Positions 38,073 to 46,154 of a stretch of 64,000 bases of DNA are shown piece by piece. How positions within the stretch are numbered: position 1 is the stretch's first letter; each line of letters begins with the position of its first letter. The notes under the pieces were generated by a model. The model saw only the letters and a program-made list of their open reading frames with translations, did not search any database and was not told the origin of the DNA. Source of the stretch: Pseudoalteromonas citrea (lineage in GTDB: Bacteria; Pseudomonadota; Gammaproteobacteria; Enterobacterales; Alteromonadaceae); contig NZ_AHBZ03000012.1 of NCBI RefSeq assembly GCF_000238375.3, forward strand, positions 668,537-732,536, in the 5' to 3' direction. Both the position numbers and the translations under genes were made by a program.

Positions 38073-40155
38073 TTTCGATCCCCAATAACATTGCGATTTC
38101 AGACTCTTCAACAAGATCCTGATTATTTGCGGTTATATCTAAATCATTTTGTTCAAGTGCTCTTTTTACAGGGCTAGGATCATGTTCTGGTGGAATCCAT
38201 AAGATCGCACCTTCTGGTGTATCTTCAGATTCGAGCCGCCCACGTTGTGTGCGAATATGAGCCAGTTTCCAACCTAGATGAGAAACCCATCTATCAGCGC
38301 CAAAAACACTGTCAGCTTCATCTTCTGTTGCCTTATTGAATTGAGATTCAACCTGTTTCTCAAGTCGAGTTATACGCTCTAGTGTTTCAGGCATACCTTT
38401 AATGCACACATGCTCTTTACATGTCATGCATTCCCCACCTTTTGTACAAGGTGACATTGCATAATCATGAACACACATACCATATTCGGTAACATCTGCT
38501 ATACCAATTCGATTTACACCTAAATCTTTATAGCTAACAGGCAAATTCAGTTTAATTGCTTCTAACGCTGTTGGTCTTTCATTATATTCAAGAATGCTTC
38601 TGGCTTGCTGCTCACGCTCATCTTGGGTGCGTAAATCATAATGGCGATTGTCATTAATTCGAGAACGACCAGCCCATCTTGCTAGCTGCCATGCATCCAT
38701 ACCCCCACGTTCAGCATTAGTTGATAGCCAAACTCTGATTTGATGTGAAGTTAAGCGAATATCAGAACCATCTTCATCAACATAACCCATGCGCTGGAAT
38801 AACGTTTTAGGTGGATTTTTAAGCTTGTCTCGGATCGCTAATTGAGCATTAAGTTCATTAACACTTGGCAAGCGCCATGAAAATTCCCTGACTTTAAAAT
38901 CATTGTGAAACTCTCGGTCTCTTATCAATACTAAAGATTCCCAAATCGGACGTTGAATAGAAGGTAGGTTAGGCCAGTCTTCAGTTTGATATTCCGAAGT
39001 AACAAAACTCGCTAACTCTTTATAAGTTGGCTCTCCTGAAGCTATTAATTTTTGAACCCACTTAGTGTTTTTTCCTCCAACCATATTCCATGCTGTTACG
39101 CTACTAAGCTGACTCGTTTTCGCTTTCATGCTAGCGATAGATTGCTCTGTAAAGCTCATTGCATGTGCAAATTGATAAGCATTTAACGGCTTATCCTCTG
39201 CAAAGTCATCTGATGTACAGCAACCCGCATGGCGCAGAAACACATTAGGGTGGTCATGTGCATATTTCGCAGCTTCCCTAGCAGACTGCCCAATCTCCAT
39301 TAGTCTACTATGCGCTTCTATTACAGTTTGTTCTAATGCTTCTGGAACCCATTTAATCGTGTGACCAAATCCTTTTTCTGCATACCATCTCACACCAAGC
39401 GCACCATTTTCACCACGATGCAAACAGTCAATGGTTAGCTCTGATAGCTCCCCAGCTCTACCCGGAGCAAGCATCAATAGTGTAATAACACTTGACCAAT
39501 ATTTATCCTCCAAGGTTTCTGCATTAGCAAAACAATCAGCTAAGGCAAGCATCTGATGCATACTAGGGCAACGAATGTCTTGCCATTTACGTGACTCGTC
39601 ATCAGTTCGCTCCGCTTTAGCACCCACTTTAGGCCAAGGGTTTTCCCACGATTGAAGGGCAGGTACAAATCGCTTTTTCCGAATAAACTCAAGCAAAATC
39701 TCTATTTGATAGCCGACCTTATTTCTTCGATCTTTATTAGCAACTCTCTGCTTAGTAATTGTTTCTAGCTCACTAATCACTAAACCATCAGTTTTCAAAA
39801 CGTTTGCAATACCATGCACTTCAAGTAAAGCATCATGTAACATACGCAGTGCAACCATTTTATTTGTTACACTCGATACTGCTTTAATACTTTGGTTATA
39901 ACGAATGTAGGCTTTAGCAAAAGATAAAAAAGGCTCATGTAACGGCTCAAAATTCGTAGGGTTTGATTTTTCTCTATACTTAGAGAATGTCATCGCTATT
40001 GAGCGATTTTTTTGTTTATGTTGCCAGTTATTACTTTGCCAGCCACCTTGATCAGCATAGAGTGTTAATGTGTTTTTGCATTGCTCAATAAAGCTATCTA
40101 AGTTTTGCTTGGCGCTTATCTCATGCCTTGGTTGGAAATGAATAATATCAGCCAT
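38065..40155 (-). CDS. Large tyrosine recombinase (VPA1269-like) with C-terminal cysteine cluster
   Basis: 696 aa. The catalytic arginine is in LAPGRAGELSEL (about 231), the H-x-x-R box in TSHQIRVWLS (about 470), and a Tyr in NRHYDLRT (about 505). A C-terminal cluster GMCVHDYAMSPCTKGGECMT plus CKEHVC (about 555-588) probably binds zinc. The start ATG at 40155 (MADIIHF) overlaps gmtZ by 8 bases and has GAGGAG upstream. It resembles TnpB-type recombinases of Tn554-like elements in size. Confidence 0.72.
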   Translation of the reverse strand: MADIIHFQPRHEISAKQNLDSFIEQCKNTLTLYADQGGWQSNNWQHKQKNRSIAMTFSKYREKSNPTNFEPLHEPFLSFAKAYIRYNQSIKAVSSVTNKMVALRMLHDALLEVHGIANVLKTDGLVISELETITKQRVANKDRRNKVGYQIEILLEFIRKKRFVPALQSWENPWPKVGAKAERTDDESRKWQDIRCPSMHQMLALADCFANAETLEDKYWSSVITLLMLAPGRAGELSELTIDCLHRGENGALGVRWYAEKGFGHTIKWVPEALEQTVIEAHSRLMEIGQSAREAAKYAHDHPNVFLRHAGCCTSDDFAEDKPLNAYQFAHAMSFTEQSIASMKAKTSQLSSVTAWNMVGGKNTKWVQKLIASGEPTYKELASFVTSEYQTEDWPNLPSIQRPIWESLVLIRDREFHNDFKVREFSWRLPSVNELNAQLAIRDKLKNPPKTLFQRMGYVDEDGSDIRLTSHQIRVWLSTNAERGGMDAWQLARWAGRSRINDNRHYDLRTQDEREQQARSILEYNERPTALEAIKLNLPVSYKDLGVNRIGIADVTEYGMCVHDYAMSPCTKGGECMTCKEHVCIKGMPETLERITRLEKQVESQFNKATEDEADSVFGADRWVSHLGWKLAHIRTQRGRLESEDTPEGAILWIPPEHDPSPVKRALEQNDLDITANNQDLVEESEIAMLLGIENA

Positions 40156-41686
40156 TTGCACACTCCTCTTCAGATAGATCTTGTTTGCACATTATTATTA
40201 TTTGCTGAACGGCCAATAAAAGCCTGTCAGTGGATTGGATGACATTGTTTGATATACCAAGGTCTTTTTGTTTTTCTCTTTCAGCTAAGATTTCATTGAG
40301 AACCTCTTCATGAGGTGCTTCAATCCAAGGTTCAAAACTTGAGCAGGTATAACAAGCTCTATATCCAGAAGCACAAAAAGCATAAGTTCCGCAGCTACCA
40401 ACGTTTTCAGATTTACCATTTTTAACTCGGCTATTCGGGTCATTTGCTCTAACTGCATCACGCTCTGATGCAATCAATTTCCCTGAAAAAGCTTGAGCTA
40501 AAGGCGCAAGCATAGGAGCCATTACTTCATCAATTTGCTTTGCTGTTTCTTCAGTATTTTCTGTATACACACCAATGTTCTGTGTATCTGTATGATCTAA
40601 CGCAGCAGCTAATGCAACACCGCTAATTCCTCTTCGAGTTAAATTTGTTCCTTTGGTATATCGAAAACGTGAGGCAGTAAAGTTAATGTAATCACCAGTT
40701 CTCTCAGAGCATGCTGTGTTTTTCACAGACACACCTCGCAATAATTCATATGCAGAATCAGCCGCCATGTGCCAAAAGTCAGGCGTGGTTTCAAGCTTTA
40801 CTTTTAACTCTTCAGCACTTGATAACCTTTTGATCCTTGCTTCTTCTATAAAAATAGGAATTTGCTCACGTAAGGAAGCCGATAGTTTTTCTCCTAAGCT
40901 AGATTCAACATATCGAATTGATTGGTTACGTTGATTGTGAAGTAAAAGATATAAGTCTTCATTAATTGGCAGCGGTGTAAATTGCTCCCTAAAGCCCACA
41001 CCACGCTGTTTAGCTCTAGGACAATTGATAACATAGTCGTTACCACTTGAATCTTCTCTAACAATTAAATCAACTGAACGTAAAGATCGGATTTGAACAT
41101 ATCTACGACCAGTTAAGACCAACGCCATAAAACAGCTATATTCTGTTAATTTAAGAATTCCCTTAGTAAAGGTATTTGATGCCCAGTCGATTAAAGCTCC
41201 AAGCTCATTATGCGTTAGAGGCCCTGAATACGGGCAAGCACCTTTAACAGCATTACCTTTTGGGTTTCCTTTTAATGTTAGCTCTTCTAAATAATCAGCT
41301 ACTTCCTTGCTGATACCGCTAAATCCCCATTCATGCCAAGCTAATAGAAACCCTTTGAGCGCTCCTAACTTGTACTCAGTATCTGAATCAAATGACGCTC
41401 GATAATCAGTTAAGCCTTGTAATGTTAGATTGCCTTCTTTTGTGGCCTTCATGTAGGCATTGAAGCGATTAAACATATTGAAAGTATGCATAGCTGAGAG
41501 TTCTTCAGCGTAACGACACAAAGCCTTCCTAAACCCTTCTTCCGTTTCTGGTTCAAGAGCGGTCAAGCGCTGGAAGTTAATCACTGTTGAACCATCTAGC
41601 CTCCATTCAATATCCGAGAAATAAAATGGATAACCACTTTTCGTTGTGTGGTGACTGGCTAATGCCTTGCTCTTTTTTAATTGCAT
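40148..41686 (-). CDS. gmtZ: Tyrosine recombinase, GmtZ-like
   Basis: 512 aa. The catalytic arginine is in LTGRRYVQIRSL (about 192), the second arginine box in ASRFRYTKGTNL (about 345) and the nucleophile tyrosine in NIGVYTENTEE (about 374), preceded by the LDHTDT motif. After the catalytic domain, cysteines (CGTYAFCASGYRACYTC, about 430-447) suggest a zinc site. The ATG is one base after the gmtY stop. The GmtZ label is from memory of GMT gene order. Confidence 0.7.
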   Translation of the reverse strand: MQLKKSKALASHHTTKSGYPFYFSDIEWRLDGSTVINFQRLTALEPETEEGFRKALCRYAEELSAMHTFNMFNRFNAYMKATKEGNLTLQGLTDYRASFDSDTEYKLGALKGFLLAWHEWGFSGISKEVADYLEELTLKGNPKGNAVKGACPYSGPLTHNELGALIDWASNTFTKGILKLTEYSCFMALVLTGRRYVQIRSLRSVDLIVREDSSGNDYVINCPRAKQRGVGFREQFTPLPINEDLYLLLHNQRNQSIRYVESSLGEKLSASLREQIPIFIEEARIKRLSSAEELKVKLETTPDFWHMAADSAYELLRGVSVKNTACSERTGDYINFTASRFRYTKGTNLTRRGISGVALAAALDHTDTQNIGVYTENTEETAKQIDEVMAPMLAPLAQAFSGKLIASERDAVRANDPNSRVKNGKSENVGSCGTYAFCASGYRACYTCSSFEPWIEAPHEEVLNEILAEREKQKDLGISNNVIQSTDRLLLAVQQIIIMCKQDLSEEECANG

Positions 41687-41687
41687 A

Positions 41688-42983
41688 CTAGTTATCCTTC
41701 TTAGCTCGGTTAGTCCAGTGATCCATATCCTCTCGCATAACCCGATCAGCTTCTTCTCGGATGTGTCTCAAGTTATATGTTTCAGCAGTTTTATCTGAAC
41801 TCCAGCCATTCAGCTCTTTACGGATCTGAATCTCTTTCTTTTCATTAATAGGCTTAATTTTGGGATTTTCCTTGGCGGCTTTATTAACTGCGTCAATCTT
41901 CTTTGAAAGCTTATAGTTGAAATTGTGGCGGAAGCCGTGACGGGTAATTTCTTCAAGCATTTCTGGATGGATTGCAACCGCAGGCTTAAGTACCCGATTG
42001 ACAAAGGTACTATTCGATATTGGCTTACCGTGATACTTACCATGCTTATGCGTTACAAAAACATATGGATGCTTTCTAGCAGCAGGTATTTTGGCTCTTC
42101 TGTCCATGATGTATTCACGCAGCCTGTTTGTAATGGCTTTATCAACAGGAATTGTACGTTCATTGGTTTTCGCCACAGGCTGCTTTTTACGGGGATCTTC
42201 TATAGCATCATGTCTGCGAACAACAGACACTGTTCCTTTTTGAAAATCAATATCTTGGATCTGTAAGGCCAGTATCTCTCCTGCACGCATCCCTGTTGCG
42301 TCCATAACCTCAAATATCACAGCGTTTCGATATTTAACTTCCTCCCCCTTAAATGGGTTATCTGGAGAGGTTTCTTTTACAATACTTAAAATTCGGTCAA
42401 ATGCTTTAGGCGGTGGAGCTTTAGTGTTTGGATCAGCAGTAAGTCCTTTACCACTACTACCCTTGGGTTTATTCGCTAACAATAACTTTTTCATGGCTTC
42501 AATATTATTTGAGACCGCTTCTTCAATTAATTTTGCTTTAAGAATCGTTCTTGCCAAAAATTCTAAGTAGAAAGCGATCTGAGCCATCCGATTTGCAGCA
42601 TGATCATTAGACACCTTTTGTATCGGTACAACGCTAGCTGTCGATGCTGAGGCAAATTTAACTACATTCTTCTCTGATGTTTTTAGCCATTTCTTCAAAC
42701 TTCTTGTATCTAATGTGCAATGATCACGGATTGAATAAACATCTTCGTCAGTCAACAAGCCACCTTGTTCAAACTCAGAAATAAGATCCCGACCATTTAT
42801 GTTCTCCCATAGCTTTAGATGAATCAGATGACCAAGTGAATTGGATATTGCAGATTGAGTGTGTGATGTTCTTAGCTTTTCAGTAACGTATAACGTTACC
42901 CAATAACTGGGTAATCCATCTTCCCCCATTAAGATTGGATATCGTTCACCATTTCCAAAAATCAAATCTCGAATTTGTGACAT
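41688..42983 (-). CDS. gmtY: Tyrosine recombinase, GmtY-like
   Basis: 431 aa and the first gene of the operon. Arg in ATGMRAGEILAL (about 231), HGFRH box in ITRHGFRHNF (about 348) and Tyr in TAETYNLRH (about 402) complete the catalytic set, with an N-terminal core-binding region rich in helices. AGAGGT precedes the ATG. A near-consensus promoter lies directly upstream, and an inverted repeat overlaps its -10. In known GMT islands the first recombinase is GmtY. Confidence 0.75.
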   Translation of the reverse strand: MSQIRDLIFGNGERYPILMGEDGLPSYWVTLYVTEKLRTSHTQSAISNSLGHLIHLKLWENINGRDLISEFEQGGLLTDEDVYSIRDHCTLDTRSLKKWLKTSEKNVVKFASASTASVVPIQKVSNDHAANRMAQIAFYLEFLARTILKAKLIEEAVSNNIEAMKKLLLANKPKGSSGKGLTADPNTKAPPPKAFDRILSIVKETSPDNPFKGEEVKYRNAVIFEVMDATGMRAGEILALQIQDIDFQKGTVSVVRRHDAIEDPRKKQPVAKTNERTIPVDKAITNRLREYIMDRRAKIPAARKHPYVFVTHKHGKYHGKPISNSTFVNRVLKPAVAIHPEMLEEITRHGFRHNFNYKLSKKIDAVNKAAKENPKIKPINEKKEIQIRKELNGWSSDKTAETYNLRHIREEADRVMREDMDHWTNRAKKDN

Positions 42984-42995
42984 TGAACACCTCTT

Positions 42996-43018
42996 TATCT
43001 ACACTTTACTTATGTATA
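42996..43018. repeat. Imperfect palindrome over the -10 of the gmtY promoter
   Basis: TATCTACA (42996-43003) and TGTATA (43013-43018) form an imperfect inverted repeat with a 9-base spacer. It resembles the left-end palindrome (TCTACAT/ATGTAGA). It lies between the -10 and the ribosome site of gmtY, a typical operator position. Confidence 0.55.
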
Positions 43019-43041
43019 GTACCTAGAACAATCGTTGTCAA
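43013..43041 (-). promoter_or_regulatory. Sigma-70 promoter of the recombinase operon
   Basis: Read on the minus strand: TTGACA (43041-43036) is the perfect -35, followed by a 17-base spacer and TATACA (43018-43013). The spacing is optimal. Transcription would begin about 43005 and reach gmtY within 25 bases. The -10 lies inside the TCTACA/TGTATA repeat. Confidence 0.75.
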
Positions 43042-43060
43042 CATATTTTTCAAAGAAAAT

Positions 43061-43084
43061 AAAAAAGGCTTGTAAAAACAAGCC
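43061..43084 (-). terminator. Intrinsic terminator downstream of ssb
   Basis: On the minus strand: GGCTTGT and ACAAGCC pair with a 4-nt loop (plus positions 43067-43073 and 43078-43084), followed by six Ts. It ends the yajR-ssb transcript and isolates the recombinase operon promoter from it. Confidence 0.88.
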
Positions 43085-43095
43085 CTTAACATTTT

Positions 43096-43120
43096 AAATC
43101 TACATTTTTTATTTATGTAT
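43096..43120. repeat. Right-end TCTACAT half site next to ssb
   Basis: AATCTACAT (43097-43105) matches the core of the left palindrome, and ATGTAT (43115-43120) is a partial inverted arm. It ends 3 bases from the ssb stop codon. It may be the right attachment site, or the site used by the island for entry. Confidence 0.45.
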
Positions 43121-43123
43121 TCC

Positions 43124-43807
43124 TCAGAACGGAATATCGTCATCAAAATCAATTGGTGGCTCCATTGGGTTTGATGCGCCACCAGCTGGTGCTGGCTTCG
43201 GTGCAAAACCACCTTGTTGCTGCGGAGCACTTTGCTGAGGCTGTGCTGGTGCAGCTTGCTGAGGTGCAAATCCACCTTGTTGAGCACTTGCAGGCTGTGA
43301 TGCGTTCTGGCTTTGAGGCGCAAATCCACCTTGCTGCTGCCCACCTTGATATTGACCGCCACCTTGCTGCTGAGGCGCTTGGTTATATTGCGCTTGTGGC
43401 TGTGAATAACCGCCTTGCTGCTGTCCACCTTGATATTGACCGCCGCCTTGCTGATCGCCACGACCACCTAACATCTGCATTTGACCAGTAAAGCCATCAA
43501 CAACAATTTCTGTTGTGTATTTATCTTGACCACTTTGATCTGTCCATTTGCGGGTTTGCAATTTACCTTCGACGTAAATTTGTGAACCTTTACGACAATA
43601 TTCACCCACGATTTCAGCTAACTTGCCAAAAAATACCACACGATGCCACTCTGTCTTATCGATCATTTGGCCCGTGTTTTTATCTTTATAACTATCAGAA
43701 GTTGCTAAAGTAATATTTGCGACGCCATTGCCGTTCGGCATATAACGTACTTCAGGATCTTGGCCTAAATTACCAACCAAAATAACTTTATTTACACCAC
43801 GTGCCAT
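43124..43807 (-). CDS. ssb: Single-stranded DNA-binding protein
   Basis: 227 aa. OB-fold (residues 1-112, start [20 protein letters not shown]), then a long Q/G-rich linker with two near-identical [16 protein letters not shown] blocks, and the acidic partner-binding tip DFDDDIPF. The linker is longer than in E. coli SSB (178 aa total) but typical for marine relatives. It follows the MFS gene by 17 bases, and the uvrA-yajR-ssb area is conserved synteny. Confidence 0.96.
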   Translation of the reverse strand: MARGVNKVILVGNLGQDPEVRYMPNGNGVANITLATSDSYKDKNTGQMIDKTEWHRVVFFGKLAEIVGEYCRKGSQIYVEGKLQTRKWTDQSGQDKYTTEIVVDGFTGQMQMLGGRGDQQGGGQYQGGQQQGGYSQPQAQYNQAPQQQGGGQYQGGQQQGGFAPQSQNASQPASAQQGGFAPQQAAPAQPQQSAPQQQGGFAPKPAPAGGASNPMEPPIDFDDDIPF

Positions 43808-43824
43808 GGCACCTTCTCCTCACT

Positions 43825-45192
43825 CTATTGCAAACCAAGCACTTGCTTAGCCTGATTTAAATCAAAATTCTTATCATCGATTTTGAGGTAGCTGCGATTT
43901 TCTTCACACACAACCGTAGCCTCAATAACACCCGGTAACATCACTAACTTGTCCGCTATTTCTGACGCTTTTCCAACATCAGATGAACGCACCGATAAAC
44001 TAATTATTTTACTCTTGGGTGGGATCTGCATATTCCATGCAACTATCAACCATATTAACCCAATACAGGCAACCGCGGCAAATACTCCCTGCGGTTCTCC
44101 AAACTCTGCAATATAACCGCCTAACACTCCGCCCAAAAATGCCCCAAAAAATTGACCAGATGAAAACACCCCCATCGCAGAGCCTTTTTGGCTCGCAGGT
44201 GCAAGCCTTGTGACCAAAGCAGGCATCGTCGCTTCTAAAAAGTTAAACGCAACGAAATACAATAGCATACAAATTGCAATGGCAAGAACAGAGTCTACTG
44301 CGAACACTAAGCTTAAAGCGCTCAGGGTTAATACTATAATACTTGCTAAAAATACTGCCTTCTCTTTACCCTTTTTTATCGCAACCATCATCAATGGAGC
44401 CATCAAAACAAACGCCAGTAACAACACGGGAATATATAATTGCCAGTGCTCAGCAGCAACAAGCCCCCCTTTTATAAGTTGCCCTGGTAACACCACAAAT
44501 AATGTCGTTAATGTGAGATGCAGCAACATCACACCAACATCCAAACGAACGAGTTGCGGATGCTTAATCAAGCGACGAATATCACTGAACGTGGCTACTG
44601 TATCTCCTTTTGGTGCACGTTGTACGGCATTTGGCACCACAAACAAAATGATCAATATACCAAACACGGCTAAAAGCGCTGTTAACCAAAACACACCTGA
44701 AATACCAAATGCAGCGGCAACCATTGGCCCTAATAGCATCGCAATCGCAAAACTCAGGCCTATGCACATACCAATCACAGCCATCACTTTAGGGCGCTGT
44801 TCATCACGGCTTAAATCTGACGCCAGTGCAAGTAAAGCACTGGCTATTGCCCCCATGCCTTGTAGAGCTCGACCAACCGTTACCCAATAAATGGATTCTG
44901 CCGTGGCTGCAACCACTGAGCCCAATGCAAAAACAATGAGTCCACCAATAATAATCGGCTTTCGACCAAATTTATCTGATAACCAACCCATTGGAATTTG
45001 TAACAAAGCTTGCGTTAATCCATATGCCCCGATCGCTAAGCCAATCCACATAGGTGACACATGCGCCAATGATTGCCCATATATTGCCAATACTGGCATG
45101 AGCATAAACAAACCTAACATGCGAAATGCAAATACGCTTGCTAGTGAAATCGCTGCACGTTTTTCTAAAGGATTTAAAGAGTGATTAGACAT
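43825..45192 (-). CDS. YajR-type major facilitator transporter with C-terminal YAM-like domain
   Basis: About 455 aa: 12 membrane segments (motif A GWLSDKFGRKP between TM2 and TM3) followed by a soluble domain (VRSSDVGKASEIADKLVMLP then GVIEATVVCEENRSYL) of ferredoxin-like size, as in YajR. Substrate unknown; family members are putative proton-driven exporters. The ATG at 45192 (MSNHSLNPLEK) is chosen since the 19 upstream residues are polar and atypical. It is probably co-transcribed with ssb. Confidence 0.85.
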   Translation of the reverse strand: MSNHSLNPLEKRAAISLASVFAFRMLGLFMLMPVLAIYGQSLAHVSPMWIGLAIGAYGLTQALLQIPMGWLSDKFGRKPIIIGGLIVFALGSVVAATAESIYWVTVGRALQGMGAIASALLALASDLSRDEQRPKVMAVIGMCIGLSFAIAMLLGPMVAAAFGISGVFWLTALLAVFGILIILFVVPNAVQRAPKGDTVATFSDIRRLIKHPQLVRLDVGVMLLHLTLTTLFVVLPGQLIKGGLVAAEHWQLYIPVLLLAFVLMAPLMMVAIKKGKEKAVFLASIIVLTLSALSLVFAVDSVLAIAICMLLYFVAFNFLEATMPALVTRLAPASQKGSAMGVFSSGQFFGAFLGGVLGGYIAEFGEPQGVFAAVACIGLIWLIVAWNMQIPPKSKIISLSVRSSDVGKASEIADKLVMLPGVIEATVVCEENRSYLKIDDKNFDLNQAKQVLGLQ

Positions 45193-45255
45193 ATTTCTCG
45201 TATATTTCTCGTTTTTGTTAGCCTGCTTTAACGCGCGACAGTCTAACAAAAAAAT

Positions 45256-46026
45256 TCAGTCTAACTTATACTTTTTTAGGATTTGGCTTAATTTTCCGGA
45301 GTTTTTGATTACCGTAAAGGCATCTTTCAATTTATGGTACTGCACCTTACTAATTGTTTGCTTACTGAATGCGTAGTAAACAGGCTCTTCATTCACGATT
45401 AGGGGGCTGAGTATTATCGCCATGAAGTCTGGATTGTTTTGAGTTTGATATAAAATATTATACTTTTCCTCTAAAAAACCTGAAATACGGCCATGCCGCA
45501 ACAAATTTAGTTTGAGCTGGTTATCAGGCACATAAATAAAATGGTTATCAACATCTTGCTCTTGCACCATGCGTTTCTCAAAAGTATCTCCGTAGTAAGC
45601 ATCACGTTGAATAGCGACAGGGGAAGATAACGTAAACAGGGCTTCAACGCTCGGTACTTCGTAAATGTGCTTTGCATTCATGGCAAATACGATAGTTTCC
45701 ATACGTTGTGGACCAATGAAATAAGCATAACGCATCCGCTGTGCTGTTTTCGAGACACTCAGCATCATGTCAATTTCGCCAATTTCTAGCATTTTAAGTG
45801 CCCGCCCCCACGGTACACTGACAAAACGGTAGTTACATCCCACCTCATCTAGTAATGCTTTAGCAAAGTCGACATCTAACCCATGCCAATTAAGCGCCTT
45901 GTCTAATTTGGATTGTGCACCATAATCTTCAAAACGTACGACATACTCACAGTTAGTCTCGCTACTATCTGCATAAAGCGTAACTAACGCTAACGCGCTA
46001 ACACAACACCTCTGGGCAATATTCAA
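45256..46026 (-). CDS. Periplasmic solute-binding protein (SBP_bac_3-like)
   Basis: 256 aa. An N-terminal hydrophobic segment (CVSALALVTLYA) suggests a signal peptide, then the family-3 binding-protein fold with ALNWHGLDVDFAKALLDEVG and VPWGRALKMLEIGEIDMMLS. Such stand-alone proteins are common in Pseudoalteromonas and do not have an ABC transporter next to them. The only start codon in range is a TTG (46026), so the start is uncertain. It is divergent from uvrA. Confidence 0.8.
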   Translation of the reverse strand: MNIAQRCCVSALALVTLYADSSETNCEYVVRFEDYGAQSKLDKALNWHGLDVDFAKALLDEVGCNYRFVSVPWGRALKMLEIGEIDMMLSVSKTAQRMRYAYFIGPQRMETIVFAMNAKHIYEVPSVEALFTLSSPVAIQRDAYYGDTFEKRMVQEQDVDNHFIYVPDNQLKLNLLRHGRISGFLEEKYNILYQTQNNPDFMAIILSPLIVNEEPVYYAFSKQTISKVQYHKLKDAFTVIKNSGKLSQILKKYKLD

Positions 46027-46154
46027 AACAGCAACTCGAAAATTGATCCTATTGAATAGTTTAGTTCGTTTAGCAAAGATACGTTAATTTTACGCAAATT
46101 ATGCGATACTGTTTCGCTATCATCATCGCCATTAAACTTTGTAGTTAGGTCAGC

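Larger units (their letters stand above)
30227..43120. mobile_element. Gamma-Mobile-Trio-like genomic island with defence-type cargo
   Basis: A unit of about 12.9 kb between the conserved csrD side and ssb. One side is a six-gene minus-strand operon with three tyrosine recombinases, two small coiled-coil proteins and a RecD2-like helicase. The cargo is a PHP/SMC-like ATPase, a 94-aa protein and a PD-(D/E)XK-like protein. TCTACAT-type palindromes are present at both ends. From memory, the GMT islands of Vibrio and relatives have this recombinase set. Exact ends are inferred; the right end could be at 42996-43018 or 43096-43120. Confidence 0.7.

Noticed and set aside
43153-43491. Plus-strand frame with alanine/histidine-rich product opposite ssb
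   Set aside because: Antisense shadow of the repetitive Q/G linker of ssb.
44210-44890. Long plus-strand open frame (226 codons) with threonine- and asparagine-rich product
   Set aside because: It is entirely antisense to the well-supported YajR-type transporter; the composition is what a reversed membrane-protein gene gives.
46027-46154. LexA/SOS box upstream of uvrA
   Set aside because: No CTGT-N8-ACAG palindrome could be found by eye in the interval.
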